Source: Ancrocorticia sp047602305 (GTDB lineage: Bacteria > Actinomycetota > Actinomycetes > Actinomycetales > Actinomycetaceae). From it: 64,000 nucleotides of DNA. Below are positions 57,529-64,000 of the stretch, piece after piece; position 1 is the first letter of the stretch, and each line of letters starts with the position of its first letter. The stretch covers positions 3,410,001 through 3,474,000 of the forward strand of contig JASGHO010000001.1 in assembly GCA_047602305.1 (NCBI GenBank). The letters run 5' to 3'. The position numbers were made by a program, and so were the translations under genes. The notes below the pieces were generated by a model. It was not told the DNA's origin. It did no database searches and worked only from the letters and a program-made list of their open reading frames with translations.

Positions 57529-59106
57529 TCAGTGCTGGGCGGCTGAGACGTCCGTGCCTTTGGGGGTGATAAAGAAGACGCCCGCTGCAACAACCAGCAT
57601 GATGATTCCACCAATCAACCCGGTGGTCTGGAGTGAATGGGTGAAGGCGGTACTGGCCTCCTGAGCCAGTACGGGCATGCCCATCTCGTTCGCGATAGCG
57701 ATGGCGGATCCGATGGACTCCTCGGCTGCTGCTGCGGTTCCCGCATCGAGCTGGCTCAGGAGTTGTCCAGCCTCGAATTGGGCACGATAGAGCAGCGCGG
57801 CGATGGAGCCGAGAATGGCGATGCCCAGGACCGATCCGATTTCGTACGAGGACTCCTCCAGGGCAGCGGCGCTTCCCGCCTTGGATTCGGGAGTGCCGAA
57901 CATGATCATGGCGGATCCCAGCGCGAGCGATCCGGTACCGAATCCTACGAGCGTGAGTGCCATCAGCACCATGGGCACGCTGAGTTCTCCGGGCTGGAGG
58001 CCGATGAGAATGAGGCCAATTCCTGCTGTACCCACACCACCGGCGAGGACCGCCCGCGACGAGGTGAGGCGTGCCAGGGAGGGAGCGGCGAGAGAGGCGA
58101 TGGCTCCCGCGAGTGCCACCGGCAGCATTTTGATTCCGGCTTCGATGGGGGAGTTGCCACTGACGAGCTGCAACCACTGACCGAGCAGAAGCATGCCCGC
58201 ACCCATGGCGAAGGTGGTGCCCATCGCGGCGAGAATGCCCGCGGTGAAGGGGCGTGAACGGAAGAGGCTGAGCTCCAGTAGCGGAGACTCGCTGCGCAAG
58301 CAGCGCATGGCGAACCAGGTGAGCAGCAGAGCGGCAAGGCCAAGAGCCATGAGCGCCTCGGGAACCATCAGGCTCGACTCTTTGCCGAACTGTTTGATGG
58401 ACCAGATGAGCGCGGTCATGCCGGTCAGTGAGAGTAGTGCGGCGAAGAAATCCAGGCGTGCCTTGCTCGGGACACGCGACTCCGGGAGAAGAAACACCCC
58501 GGCAACCAGGGCAATCGCCATGAGAGGCACGTTCACCAGGAATGCGGAGTGCCACGAGAAGTGCTCCAGTAGGAAGCCTCCGACGAGAGGGCCGATGGCG
58601 GCGCCGAGCCCGGACACGGCAGCCCAGATCGCGAGCGCGGTGGCGCGCTCGCGAGCATTGGTGAAAATAACGCGAATGAGCGAGAGGGTGGTGGGCATGA
58701 TCATGGCACCGCCCACCCCGAGAAGGGCGCGCAGCCCGATCACTGCACCAGCCGTGTCCGAGAAGAACACGAGCAGGGATGTTCCGGCGAAGATGGTGTA
58801 GCCGAGAAGCAGCATGCGCTTGCGTCCCCAGCGGTCCGCGATGGCTGCGAAGGGAACAAGAAGGCCTGCGAGGACCAGCGAATAGATGTCCACGATCCAG
58901 AGCAACTGGTCGGAGCTGGGCCGCAGCTCCCGCGACATTTCAGGAATGGCGATGTTGAGAATCGTCATGTCCATGGTGATGACGAGCAAGCTCGCGGTTA
59001 GTACGGCGAGGCTTGCCCAACGGCGGCGCTTGCTCAGGCCTTGACCAAACAGGCCGACGACGTCGCTTTGTGGCGACTCGGGGCGGTTTATCGTCTGTGT
59101 ACTCAT
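57529..59106 (-). CDS. MFS multidrug exporter, DHA2 (14-helix) type
   Basis: 525 residues with 14 predicted membrane helices. Family motifs: DMTILNIAIPEMSRELRPSS in the first helix region, motif A LLVPFAAIADRWGRKRMLL, and motif C LGAAIGPLVGGFLL. DHA2 proteins export dyes, quaternary ammonium compounds and antibiotics by proton antiport. It overlaps the tetR gene by 4 bases and is transcribed with it, so it is the likely regulated target. Confidence 0.92.
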   Translation of the reverse strand: MSTQTINRPESPQSDVVGLFGQGLSKRRRWASLAVLTASLLVITMDMTILNIAIPEMSRELRPSSDQLLWIVDIYSLVLAGLLVPFAAIADRWGRKRMLLLGYTIFAGTSLLVFFSDTAGAVIGLRALLGVGGAMIMPTTLSLIRVIFTNARERATALAIWAAVSGLGAAIGPLVGGFLLEHFSWHSAFLVNVPLMAIALVAGVFLLPESRVPSKARLDFFAALLSLTGMTALIWSIKQFGKESSLMVPEALMALGLAALLLTWFAMRCLRSESPLLELSLFRSRPFTAGILAAMGTTFAMGAGMLLLGQWLQLVSGNSPIEAGIKMLPVALAGAIASLAAPSLARLTSSRAVLAGGVGTAGIGLILIGLQPGELSVPMVLMALTLVGFGTGSLALGSAMIMFGTPESKAGSAAALEESSYEIGSVLGIAILGSIAALLYRAQFEAGQLLSQLDAGTAAAAEESIGSAIAIANEMGMPVLAQEASTAFTHSLQTTGLIGGIIMLVVAAGVFFITPKGTDVSAAQH

Positions 59107-59693
59107 TGTGTTTCTCCAGTAATTGGCATGGTGGCGAGATGGCGAATTGTGTTCGCGACCTGCACCTCATCGATTGGGCTGCGATGTAGCCCGGCGTGGA
59201 TTGTGAGGCCATCGAGGTAGATGGCGATGGCGGTGGCTCGTTCGCGACCGAGGTGCTCGGAGAGCAGTTCAACGAGCCTGTCGAACCAGCGGCCAGCGAT
59301 ATCGCGCATCGCGGGATCACTGGTTCCCGCGTTGATGAGCGCGATTTCCATCTGGACCTGGCGAGAGTCGTTGAGGAACTCGGCCATGATGGATGCTGCT
59401 TGTGTGGAGGCCGCATCGATATCGGCGAAGAGCGGTGCGATCTCATCGAGTTCGGCGTCAATTTCCTGCGCGATGGAGGTGAGCGCTGCCTCGCGAAGCT
59501 CGTCGAGCGATGAGAAGTACTGAGTGGTGGAGCCCAATGAGACTCCGGCACGATTGGCGATGGCACGATGCGTCAGTCCCGCAGGGCCTTTTTCCATGAG
59601 AATCTCGGCGGCGGCGCCAATGATGGCGCGTTTACGAGCCTCGGGATCTCGGCGGCCCTTGCTCGGCGCGGTGATGTGCGACTCTGAAGCCAT
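59103..59693 (-). CDS. TetR-family repressor of the MFS exporter
   Basis: 196 residues from ATG 59693 (AGGAGA upstream). Helix-turn-helix: RKRAIIGAAAEILMEKGPAG, LTHRAIANRAGVSLGSTTQYF. The C-terminal ligand domain is TetR-type without recognisable specificity. Two TGTAC-N4-GTACA palindromes at 59706-59719 and 59731-59744 sit directly upstream, the probable autoregulatory operators controlling tetR and the exporter. Confidence 0.92.
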   Translation of the reverse strand: MASESHITAPSKGRRDPEARKRAIIGAAAEILMEKGPAGLTHRAIANRAGVSLGSTTQYFSSLDELREAALTSIAQEIDAELDEIAPLFADIDAASTQAASIMAEFLNDSRQVQMEIALINAGTSDPAMRDIAGRWFDRLVELLSEHLGRERATAIAIYLDGLTIHAGLHRSPIDEVQVANTIRHLATMPITGETQ

Positions 59694-59705
59694 CGCGCAT
59701 TCTCC

Positions 59706-59744
59706 TGTACGTTTGTACAACTTCAATACTTGTACATTTGTACA
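59706..59744. promoter_or_regulatory. Twin TetR operators
   Basis: TGTACGTTTGTACA (59706-59719) and TGTACATTTGTACA (59731-59744) are both TGTAC-N4-GTACA palindromes and their starts are 25 bases apart. They lie immediately upstream of the tetR ATG, where bound repressor would block its promoter. Confidence 0.75.
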
Positions 59745-59799
59745 GGATTCGAGTCGAGTTTTTCAAGTTGATCAACGCGCATCACATTGTGTGGACGCC

Positions 59800-59889
59800 C
59801 TGTTGGCGTCCCGCCCTGTTGGCGTCCCGCCCTGTTGGTATCCCGTTCTGTCAATGTCCCGTTCTGTCGATGTCCCGTTCTGTTGGCGG
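59800..59889. repeat. 16-base tandem repeat, five copies plus a partial
   Basis: CTGTTGGCGTCCCGCC occurs at 59800 and 59816 and in diverging forms (CTGTTGGTATCCCGTT, CTGTCAATGTCCCGTT, CTGTCGATGTCCCGTT) at 59832, 59848 and 59864, then a partial unit. Contiguous units without spacers; no coding sense. Confidence 0.9.
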
Positions 59890-60126
59890 CTCGTTGTGGA
59901 GTGTTGGGTTGCTGCGGATGTAATTCGCGGTGGGTAGTGGGTGCTAGGTGGCACACTTGGGCTGACCTCGCAGGTGGGCCGCTTCGTCGTCGTGGGGCTT
60001 CGCCCGCAGCCGACTTCCTGACCCTCAGTTGCGAAAGCAAGCTTTCGCACTTCGGGTTGCGTCATTGCCGGACTGCGTCGTCGTCGTCAAATCAATCCCA
60101 TCATGCGAACGACTTTCATTTACGTT

Positions 60127-60141
60127 TGATAATCGTTATCA
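60127..60141 (+). promoter_or_regulatory. Zur-like box upstream of the zinc lipoprotein
   Basis: TTGATAATCGTTATCAA (60126-60142) has perfect TTGATAA/TTATCAA halves around TCG. It agrees with actinobacterial Zur operators of the TGATAATnnTTATCA kind. A Fur-type iron site is an alternative, but the His-rich zinc-chaperone-like gene downstream favours zinc. Confidence 0.7.
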
Positions 60142-60247
60142 ATAAACGTTACCCTGTTGTTCAGACGCCGGAGAGCGTTGCCCCCACCCGGGCACCGGCT
60201 CCGGACGTGAACCTGAGTAACTCAAAATGAAAGGCACAAGGTTCCCC

Positions 60248-61579
60248 ATGAACCGAAGCATTCGACCAGCTCACCGCCTTGTTGCACTGAGCGCCGCCGC
60301 ACTCCTGACTCTCGGTGCGTGTGGCAACGGGGCAGACAAGCCCGCAGCGGATTCCACCACGGCCGCTGAGCAGACCGAAGCCGCCCACGAGGGCGAGCAT
60401 GAGGGCGAACACGACGTCGAAGGCAGCGAGGGAGGTACCGAGGCTTCCGCGCAGACCCCGCGTCTCGCCATCACATACGACGGAGGTATCGCCATCCTGG
60501 ATGCCAACACGCTGGAGAGTGAGGGCGAGTTCAAGCTTGAGGGCTTCAATCGCATCAACCCGGCTGGAGATGGTCGTCATGTTGCCGTGACCACAACCGG
60601 TGGATGGGCACTGCTTGATGCCGGAACCTGGAGTCAGGCACACGGAGACCACGCCCACTACTACACCGGCGAACCGTCACTCTCGGAGGTGATTCTCAAG
60701 GCGGAGAAGCCCGCGCACGTCGTCGTCCATGACGGGCTCGTCGCCTTCTTCGATGACGCCACCGGCAAGGTCACCGTTGTTGACGCTGCCGAATGGGCCG
60801 AAGCCCTTGAGCACAAGCACGTTCATGCGGTTCGCGAGTACACCGCGGAGAAGGCGCATCACGGCGTCGCCGTCGCCAACAGCGCGGGCGAATTGCTTGT
60901 CTCGCGTGGTGATTCGGAGAAGCGTACCGGCGCCATGATTCTCGATAAGGACGGCAAGGAAATCGTCGTCAATGATGAGTGCCCTGCTCTGCACGGTGAG
61001 GCTGCATTCAAGAACACCTCCGGTGAGGAAGTCATTGCGCTCGGTTGTGAGGATGGTGTGCTTGCCTTCCACGGCGACCACGCGCACAAGATCGCCTCGC
61101 CCGATTCTTACGGTCGCATCGGCTCGGTCTTTGCCGCCGACGATAACGATGTTGTGGTGGGCGACTACAAGCTGGACCCCGAGGCGGGCCCGGCACTTGA
61201 GAAGATTGCCCTCATTGACACCGCGAAGGACACGCTTGTGTCGGTCGATCCGTTCGGCGGTTCGGGTGCGAAATATGGCGGCAAGGGCATTAGCCGAGGC
61301 GCCGAAGGTGAAGTTCTGGTTCTCGGCACCGACGGCAAGCTGCGAGTGCTGGATCCCGCTACCGGTGATGAACTGCGCTCGATTGACGTGGTCAAGGCTT
61401 GGGACGTTCCAGAAGACTGGCAGGCGCCCCGCCCCGCCGTCGTTGAACTCGCTGGCATGGCTTACGTGACCGACCCGGCCACCAAGACCATCCACATCGT
61501 TGACTACGACGGCGGCAAGGTGTGGAAGTCCGTCGAAGTCGGCAAGGAAGTAAACGAGATCGTCGGCGTTACGGGCTGA
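60248..61579 (+). CDS. aztD: AztD-like zinc-binding beta-propeller lipoprotein
   Basis: 443 residues from ATG 60248 (AAGG upstream; an ATG at 60227 is possible). The lipobox LTLGAC puts Cys at 25. A His/Glu-rich stretch follows (EAAHEGEHEGEHDVEG). Propeller blades repeat in the rest (RLAITYDGGIAILDANTLES; VHDGLVAFFDDATGKVTVVD; DGKLRVLDPATGDEL), with His clusters such as AHGDHAHYY and FHGDHAHKI. This agrees with AztD periplasmic zinc chaperones, which load the AztC binding protein of an ABC importer. No aztABC genes lie nearby. The upstream Zur-like box supports a zinc-starvation role. Confidence 0.8.
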   Translation: MNRSIRPAHRLVALSAAALLTLGACGNGADKPAADSTTAAEQTEAAHEGEHEGEHDVEGSEGGTEASAQTPRLAITYDGGIAILDANTLESEGEFKLEGFNRINPAGDGRHVAVTTTGGWALLDAGTWSQAHGDHAHYYTGEPSLSEVILKAEKPAHVVVHDGLVAFFDDATGKVTVVDAAEWAEALEHKHVHAVREYTAEKAHHGVAVANSAGELLVSRGDSEKRTGAMILDKDGKEIVVNDECPALHGEAAFKNTSGEEVIALGCEDGVLAFHGDHAHKIASPDSYGRIGSVFAADDNDVVVGDYKLDPEAGPALEKIALIDTAKDTLVSVDPFGGSGAKYGGKGISRGAEGEVLVLGTDGKLRVLDPATGDELRSIDVVKAWDVPEDWQAPRPAVVELAGMAYVTDPATKTIHIVDYDGGKVWKSVEVGKEVNEIVGVTG

Positions 61580-61716
61580 TTCGACAGCGCGACGCGAACG
61601 AATCGTGAATAGTGCACCGGAAATCGCTGTTTTGTGCCGGATTTTGGCCGGTCCTGACCATATACGGTGCGTTATCGCAAAAAACTGACGATGAAACCGG
61701 CTCGTAGGAGCCGAGG

Positions 61717-61751
61717 CGTGCGGCCGCACAGTGTGGGGTGACGGCCGCACG
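61717..61751. terminator. Hairpin downstream of the zinc lipoprotein gene
   Basis: CGTGCGGCCG (61717-61726) pairs perfectly with CGGCCGCACG (61742-61751), loop 15 bases. It comes just ahead of the stronger terminator below and may assist it. Confidence 0.5.
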
Positions 61752-61759
61752 CAGTCACA

Positions 61760-61800
61760 GAGCAGGGCCCGAGATGGGTAACTCATCTCGGGCCCTGCTC
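61760..61800. terminator. Bidirectional terminator between zinc lipoprotein and ATPase genes
   Basis: GAGCAGGGCCCGAGATG (61760-61776) pairs perfectly over 17 bp with CATCTCGGGCCCTGCTC (61784-61800), loop GGTAACT, then TGTTGGTTGG. It separates the convergent genes. Confidence 0.85.
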
Positions 61801-61813
61801 TGTTGGTTGGGGA

Positions 61814-63940
61814 TTAGTTCTCTGGCTCTGAGTGGTTGTCAGTACCGTCAGTTTCTTCGCCGACGACGGCGCCCGCTTCGGACTTGTTTGCGGCGTTCAG
61901 TTCCGTGTCACCAACGAAGTTTTCCGACGTGCTCGGCGTTGTATCTTCTGTGGACTCGTTGGTGGCTTCGGTGCCAGCTTCTACGATGCGGAGCCCGCGG
62001 AAACGGTTGAGCGTCGCGCCCAGATCGATCGCGCGCGGCTCGGCCAGGTGTGCAGGCCACTGGCGTGCGCCGAACTTCGTCAGGGCGTCAAGGCCCTCGC
62101 TACCGATCAGCTCAGCGATCTGTGTGGTGAGTTCGGCAACGGACGCTTCACCATTGGACAGCTTCTCGAGGATCCCACGCAGACCCCACGCAATCGCCTC
62201 GGTCTGACCCGATTCGACAATCTGCTCGATGTCCGCGATGTCCACCTGCTGCTTGTCCAGCTGGATCTTCTCCAAGCCCATCGCCTTCGTCTTGGGGCGA
62301 TCAGCGCGGCGGGCAGGACGCAACGGGACGCGGGGCGCCGTCGTCCCGAAATCGGTTTCGTCGCTGCGCTCGCGCGGGTTGTTCGTGACGACCTCTCGGG
62401 CCGCTTCCGTGACGTCCAGGCAGCGATAGGTGTCGAGCATGAGGACGCGGTCGGCGACGTCGAGGTAGTCGCCCGAACCGCCCATGACGATGATGGTGGA
62501 AACGCCGCGGGTACGCGCGAGGGCGCCGATGCGGTCCACGAGTGGAGTGATCGGTTCCTTGTCGGTGTGCACGAGTTCGCGCATGCGAGCGTCGCGGATG
62601 AGCAGGTTGGTGGCGGAGGTGTCCTCGTCAATGAGCAGCAGTTTTGAACCGAGTTCTGCCGCCTCGATGATAGCGGCAGCCTGGGAGGTGGAACCGGAGG
62701 CGTTTTCGGTGGAGAAATTCGTGGTGTCTGTGCCGCCGGGCAGATGGTTGATGAAGGGTGAGACGTCCACGCCGGTGACGGCGCGTCCGTCTGCCGCGCG
62801 GATCTTCATGGCGCTCGGGGTGGTGGCCACGAGCTCGCGTCCGTCGCCGGGGATATGCGCGTAGACGCCGCGCTGCAGGGCGCCGAGAAGGGTGGACTTG
62901 CCGTGGTATCCGCCGCCGACGATGACAGTGATGCCTGGCTCAACCGCCATGCCCGAGACTTCGCCAGCGTGGGGAAGGCTCACGGTGTGGCGGAGGGCCT
63001 CAGGGGAATCGAAAGCGACCGCGTCGCTCAATGGAAGTTGCGAGATGCCGGAGCGGCGGGGGAGGACGGCGCCGTCGGCTACGAAGGCGAGCCAGCCGCG
63101 CTCGCTAATGACCTGCTGTAGAGTGCGGTAGTCCTCGTAGGCGGCCACGTGTTCGCGGAGTTGCTGGAGGTAAGCAGCGGCGTCCTCGTGGGCGAAGTCG
63201 AGTGTTTCCATGACGGTGTCGGGCAGGTCGCGGTCGAAGATGTCAGCGGCGGTGTGCCCCATGATGGTGCGGCCGCGTGCCGGCATGTGCACCTGGAAGC
63301 GCAGCTCGATGCGCTCCTCGGTGACGGTACAGGCCGAGCGGCGCAGAATCTCCTGGCCGGGGCGCGCAATCTGGATCGTCGAGGGGCGCGAGAAACGCCC
63401 AACATTGCGCTCAAAGGAGCGATTGAGGAAATCGGCCACGGCAACGCGCTGGTCAGCTGTTTCGAGAAGGTCGGTGGGAAGGCCGATCTTCTCCGGCTGA
63501 GCGGTTGCTCGCAGTGACGACGGCGGTGCGTAGGGATCAGCCTGAACCCTGTCGATCGCGAGTGAGAAGGCACCGAAATCCCAGTCGCCGATGAGGGACT
63601 TGTAGGAGCCGTAGTTGCGGCCGTCGAGGCGATGGAGTGAGCTGATGAGTTCGTCATCAAGGCCCTCACGGCGGCGCGGGGGCTGGTCCACATAAGCCTG
63701 GTCGCGGTTGTACCCGCCTCGGCCCCGGTTGCCTCCGTGTCGGTTGTTGTCGCGGTTGTCCCGTCCGCCGAAGTTGTTGCGGCCGAAGCCGCCATCGCGG
63801 CTACCAGAGTGGTGAGAACGGTTGGAGTCATTGGTGTTGCTGGAGCTTCCGCCGCGGGATCCATCGCGAGAGTTTCCGCCGCGATCGTTCAAGGAGTCAC
63901 CGCGGTTGCCGTAGGAATCGGAGTGCTGGTCATCAGTCAT
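61814..63940 (-). CDS. ABC-class ATPase with RGG-rich N-terminal tail
   Basis: 708 residues. Residues 1-90 are low-complexity Gly/Arg/Asn/Ser (RGGNSRDGSRGGSSSN; FGGRDNRDNN; GNRGRGGYNRD), like RGG/RG tails of RNA-binding proteins. The rest matches the 'predicted ATPase of the ABC class' family: DWDFGAFSLAIDRVQADPYA, Walker A IVGGGYHGKSTLLGAL (342-351), the signature-like STENASGSTSQAAAI and Walker B KLLLIDEDTSATN. No membrane segments, so a soluble ATPase, not a transporter. The family includes trypanosome MRB1590, an RNA-editing factor, which together with the RGG tail suggests RNA binding. The C-terminal tail is acidic and disordered. Confidence 0.85.
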   Translation of the reverse strand: MTDDQHSDSYGNRGDSLNDRGGNSRDGSRGGSSSNTNDSNRSHHSGSRDGGFGRNNFGGRDNRDNNRHGGNRGRGGYNRDQAYVDQPPRRREGLDDELISSLHRLDGRNYGSYKSLIGDWDFGAFSLAIDRVQADPYAPPSSLRATAQPEKIGLPTDLLETADQRVAVADFLNRSFERNVGRFSRPSTIQIARPGQEILRRSACTVTEERIELRFQVHMPARGRTIMGHTAADIFDRDLPDTVMETLDFAHEDAAAYLQQLREHVAAYEDYRTLQQVISERGWLAFVADGAVLPRRSGISQLPLSDAVAFDSPEALRHTVSLPHAGEVSGMAVEPGITVIVGGGYHGKSTLLGALQRGVYAHIPGDGRELVATTPSAMKIRAADGRAVTGVDVSPFINHLPGGTDTTNFSTENASGSTSQAAAIIEAAELGSKLLLIDEDTSATNLLIRDARMRELVHTDKEPITPLVDRIGALARTRGVSTIIVMGGSGDYLDVADRVLMLDTYRCLDVTEAAREVVTNNPRERSDETDFGTTAPRVPLRPARRADRPKTKAMGLEKIQLDKQQVDIADIEQIVESGQTEAIAWGLRGILEKLSNGEASVAELTTQIAELIGSEGLDALTKFGARQWPAHLAEPRAIDLGATLNRFRGLRIVEAGTEATNESTEDTTPSTSENFVGDTELNAANKSEAGAVVGEETDGTDNHSEPEN

Positions 63941-64000
63941 ACCTCTAGCCTACGGGCCTCGCTAGGTAAGGCGTTCACGTAGCTTCGAGACTCTCCGCAC
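63941..64000. other. End of window
   Basis: 60 bases upstream of the ATPase gene. AGGTATGAC reading leftward holds the ATPase start region (AGAGGT upstream of its ATG at 63940). No other feature can be read. Confidence 0.4.

Larger units (their letters stand above)
59694..60247. other. Intergenic region between tetR and the zinc lipoprotein gene
   Basis: 554 bases between divergent genes. Contents: two TetR operators (59706-59744), a 16-base tandem repeat (59800-59889), a GCGTCGTCGTCGTC tract near 60077, the Zur-like box (60127-60141) and the leader of the zinc lipoprotein. GCGAAAGCAAGCTTTCGC (60030-60047) is an imperfect palindrome. I see no gene. Confidence 0.6.

Overview
This window is 64 kb of GC-rich, gene-dense bacterial chromosome. 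Gene order and families point to the Actinobacteria, most likely an Actinomycetaceae-type organism (Trueperella/Arcanobacterium/Actinomyces relatives). The supporting observations are map-infA-rpmJ-rpsM-rpsK-rpoA-rplQ without rpsD, a GuaB3-type IMPDH relative, NadE with a fused glutaminase domain, Ala/Glu-rich ribosomal protein tails, many GTG/TTG starts and several apparently leaderless promoters. The genus call is inference; no rRNA, tRNA, phage, insertion sequence or CRISPR array is visible.

Layout. 1-4.5 kb: end of the adk/map/alpha ribosomal operon. 4.8-6.5 kb: a ROK-family kinase head-to-head with truA. 6.7-13.2 kb: rplM-rpsI, glmM, a DedA membrane protein, coaA and glmS, i.e. translation plus amino-sugar and CoA precursor supply. 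13.4-20.1 kb: nnr-alr-tsaE-(membrane protein)-tsaB-rimI, then tsaD, combining NAD(P)H repair, D-alanine supply and the tRNA t6A machinery. 20.3-22.1 kb: a THUMP-like methyltransferase and groES under a CIRCE element. 22.7-27.7 kb: a lipoprotein, then a MacA/MacB-like tripartite exporter. 28-32.4 kb: guaB, a DnaQ-like exonuclease, guaB3 and a FadR-type regulator. 32.9-35.4 kb: a 37-codon ORF overlapping a Dcu-type C4-dicarboxylate transporter, then an Asp/Glu racemase. 35.5-43 kb: a two-ORF sensor kinase locus divergent from two tandem leucine-rich-repeat surface proteins. 43.2-48.6 kb: a GNAT, nadE and a GntR(YtrA)-ABC operon. 48.9-52.3 kb: a sodium/solute symporter, a small membrane protein and an esterase. 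52.6-57.3 kb: fixA/fixB/fixC/fixX (electron-bifurcating ETF) and an ADP-ribosylglycohydrolase. 57.5-59.7 kb: an MFS drug exporter with its TetR regulator and twin operators. 60.1-61.6 kb: an AztD-like zinc lipoprotein behind a Zur-like box. 61.8-63.9 kb: an RGG-tailed ABC-class ATPase.

The least explained material is between genes. Three families of long palindromic elements each occur twice. A short motif, GRCGCCGTCGTC, recurs at least 13 times by eye, mostly in intergenic DNA or in sequence encoding unconserved protein tails. Several minisatellite-like tandem repeats lie in the same gaps. Other points to follow up are the overlapping divergent start codons of truA and the ROK gene, the possibly frameshifted double-module sensor kinase, the tiny ORF coupled to the Dcu transporter, the Zur/AztD unit and the RGG-tailed ATPase. 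All statements come from reading the sequence; no database search was made.
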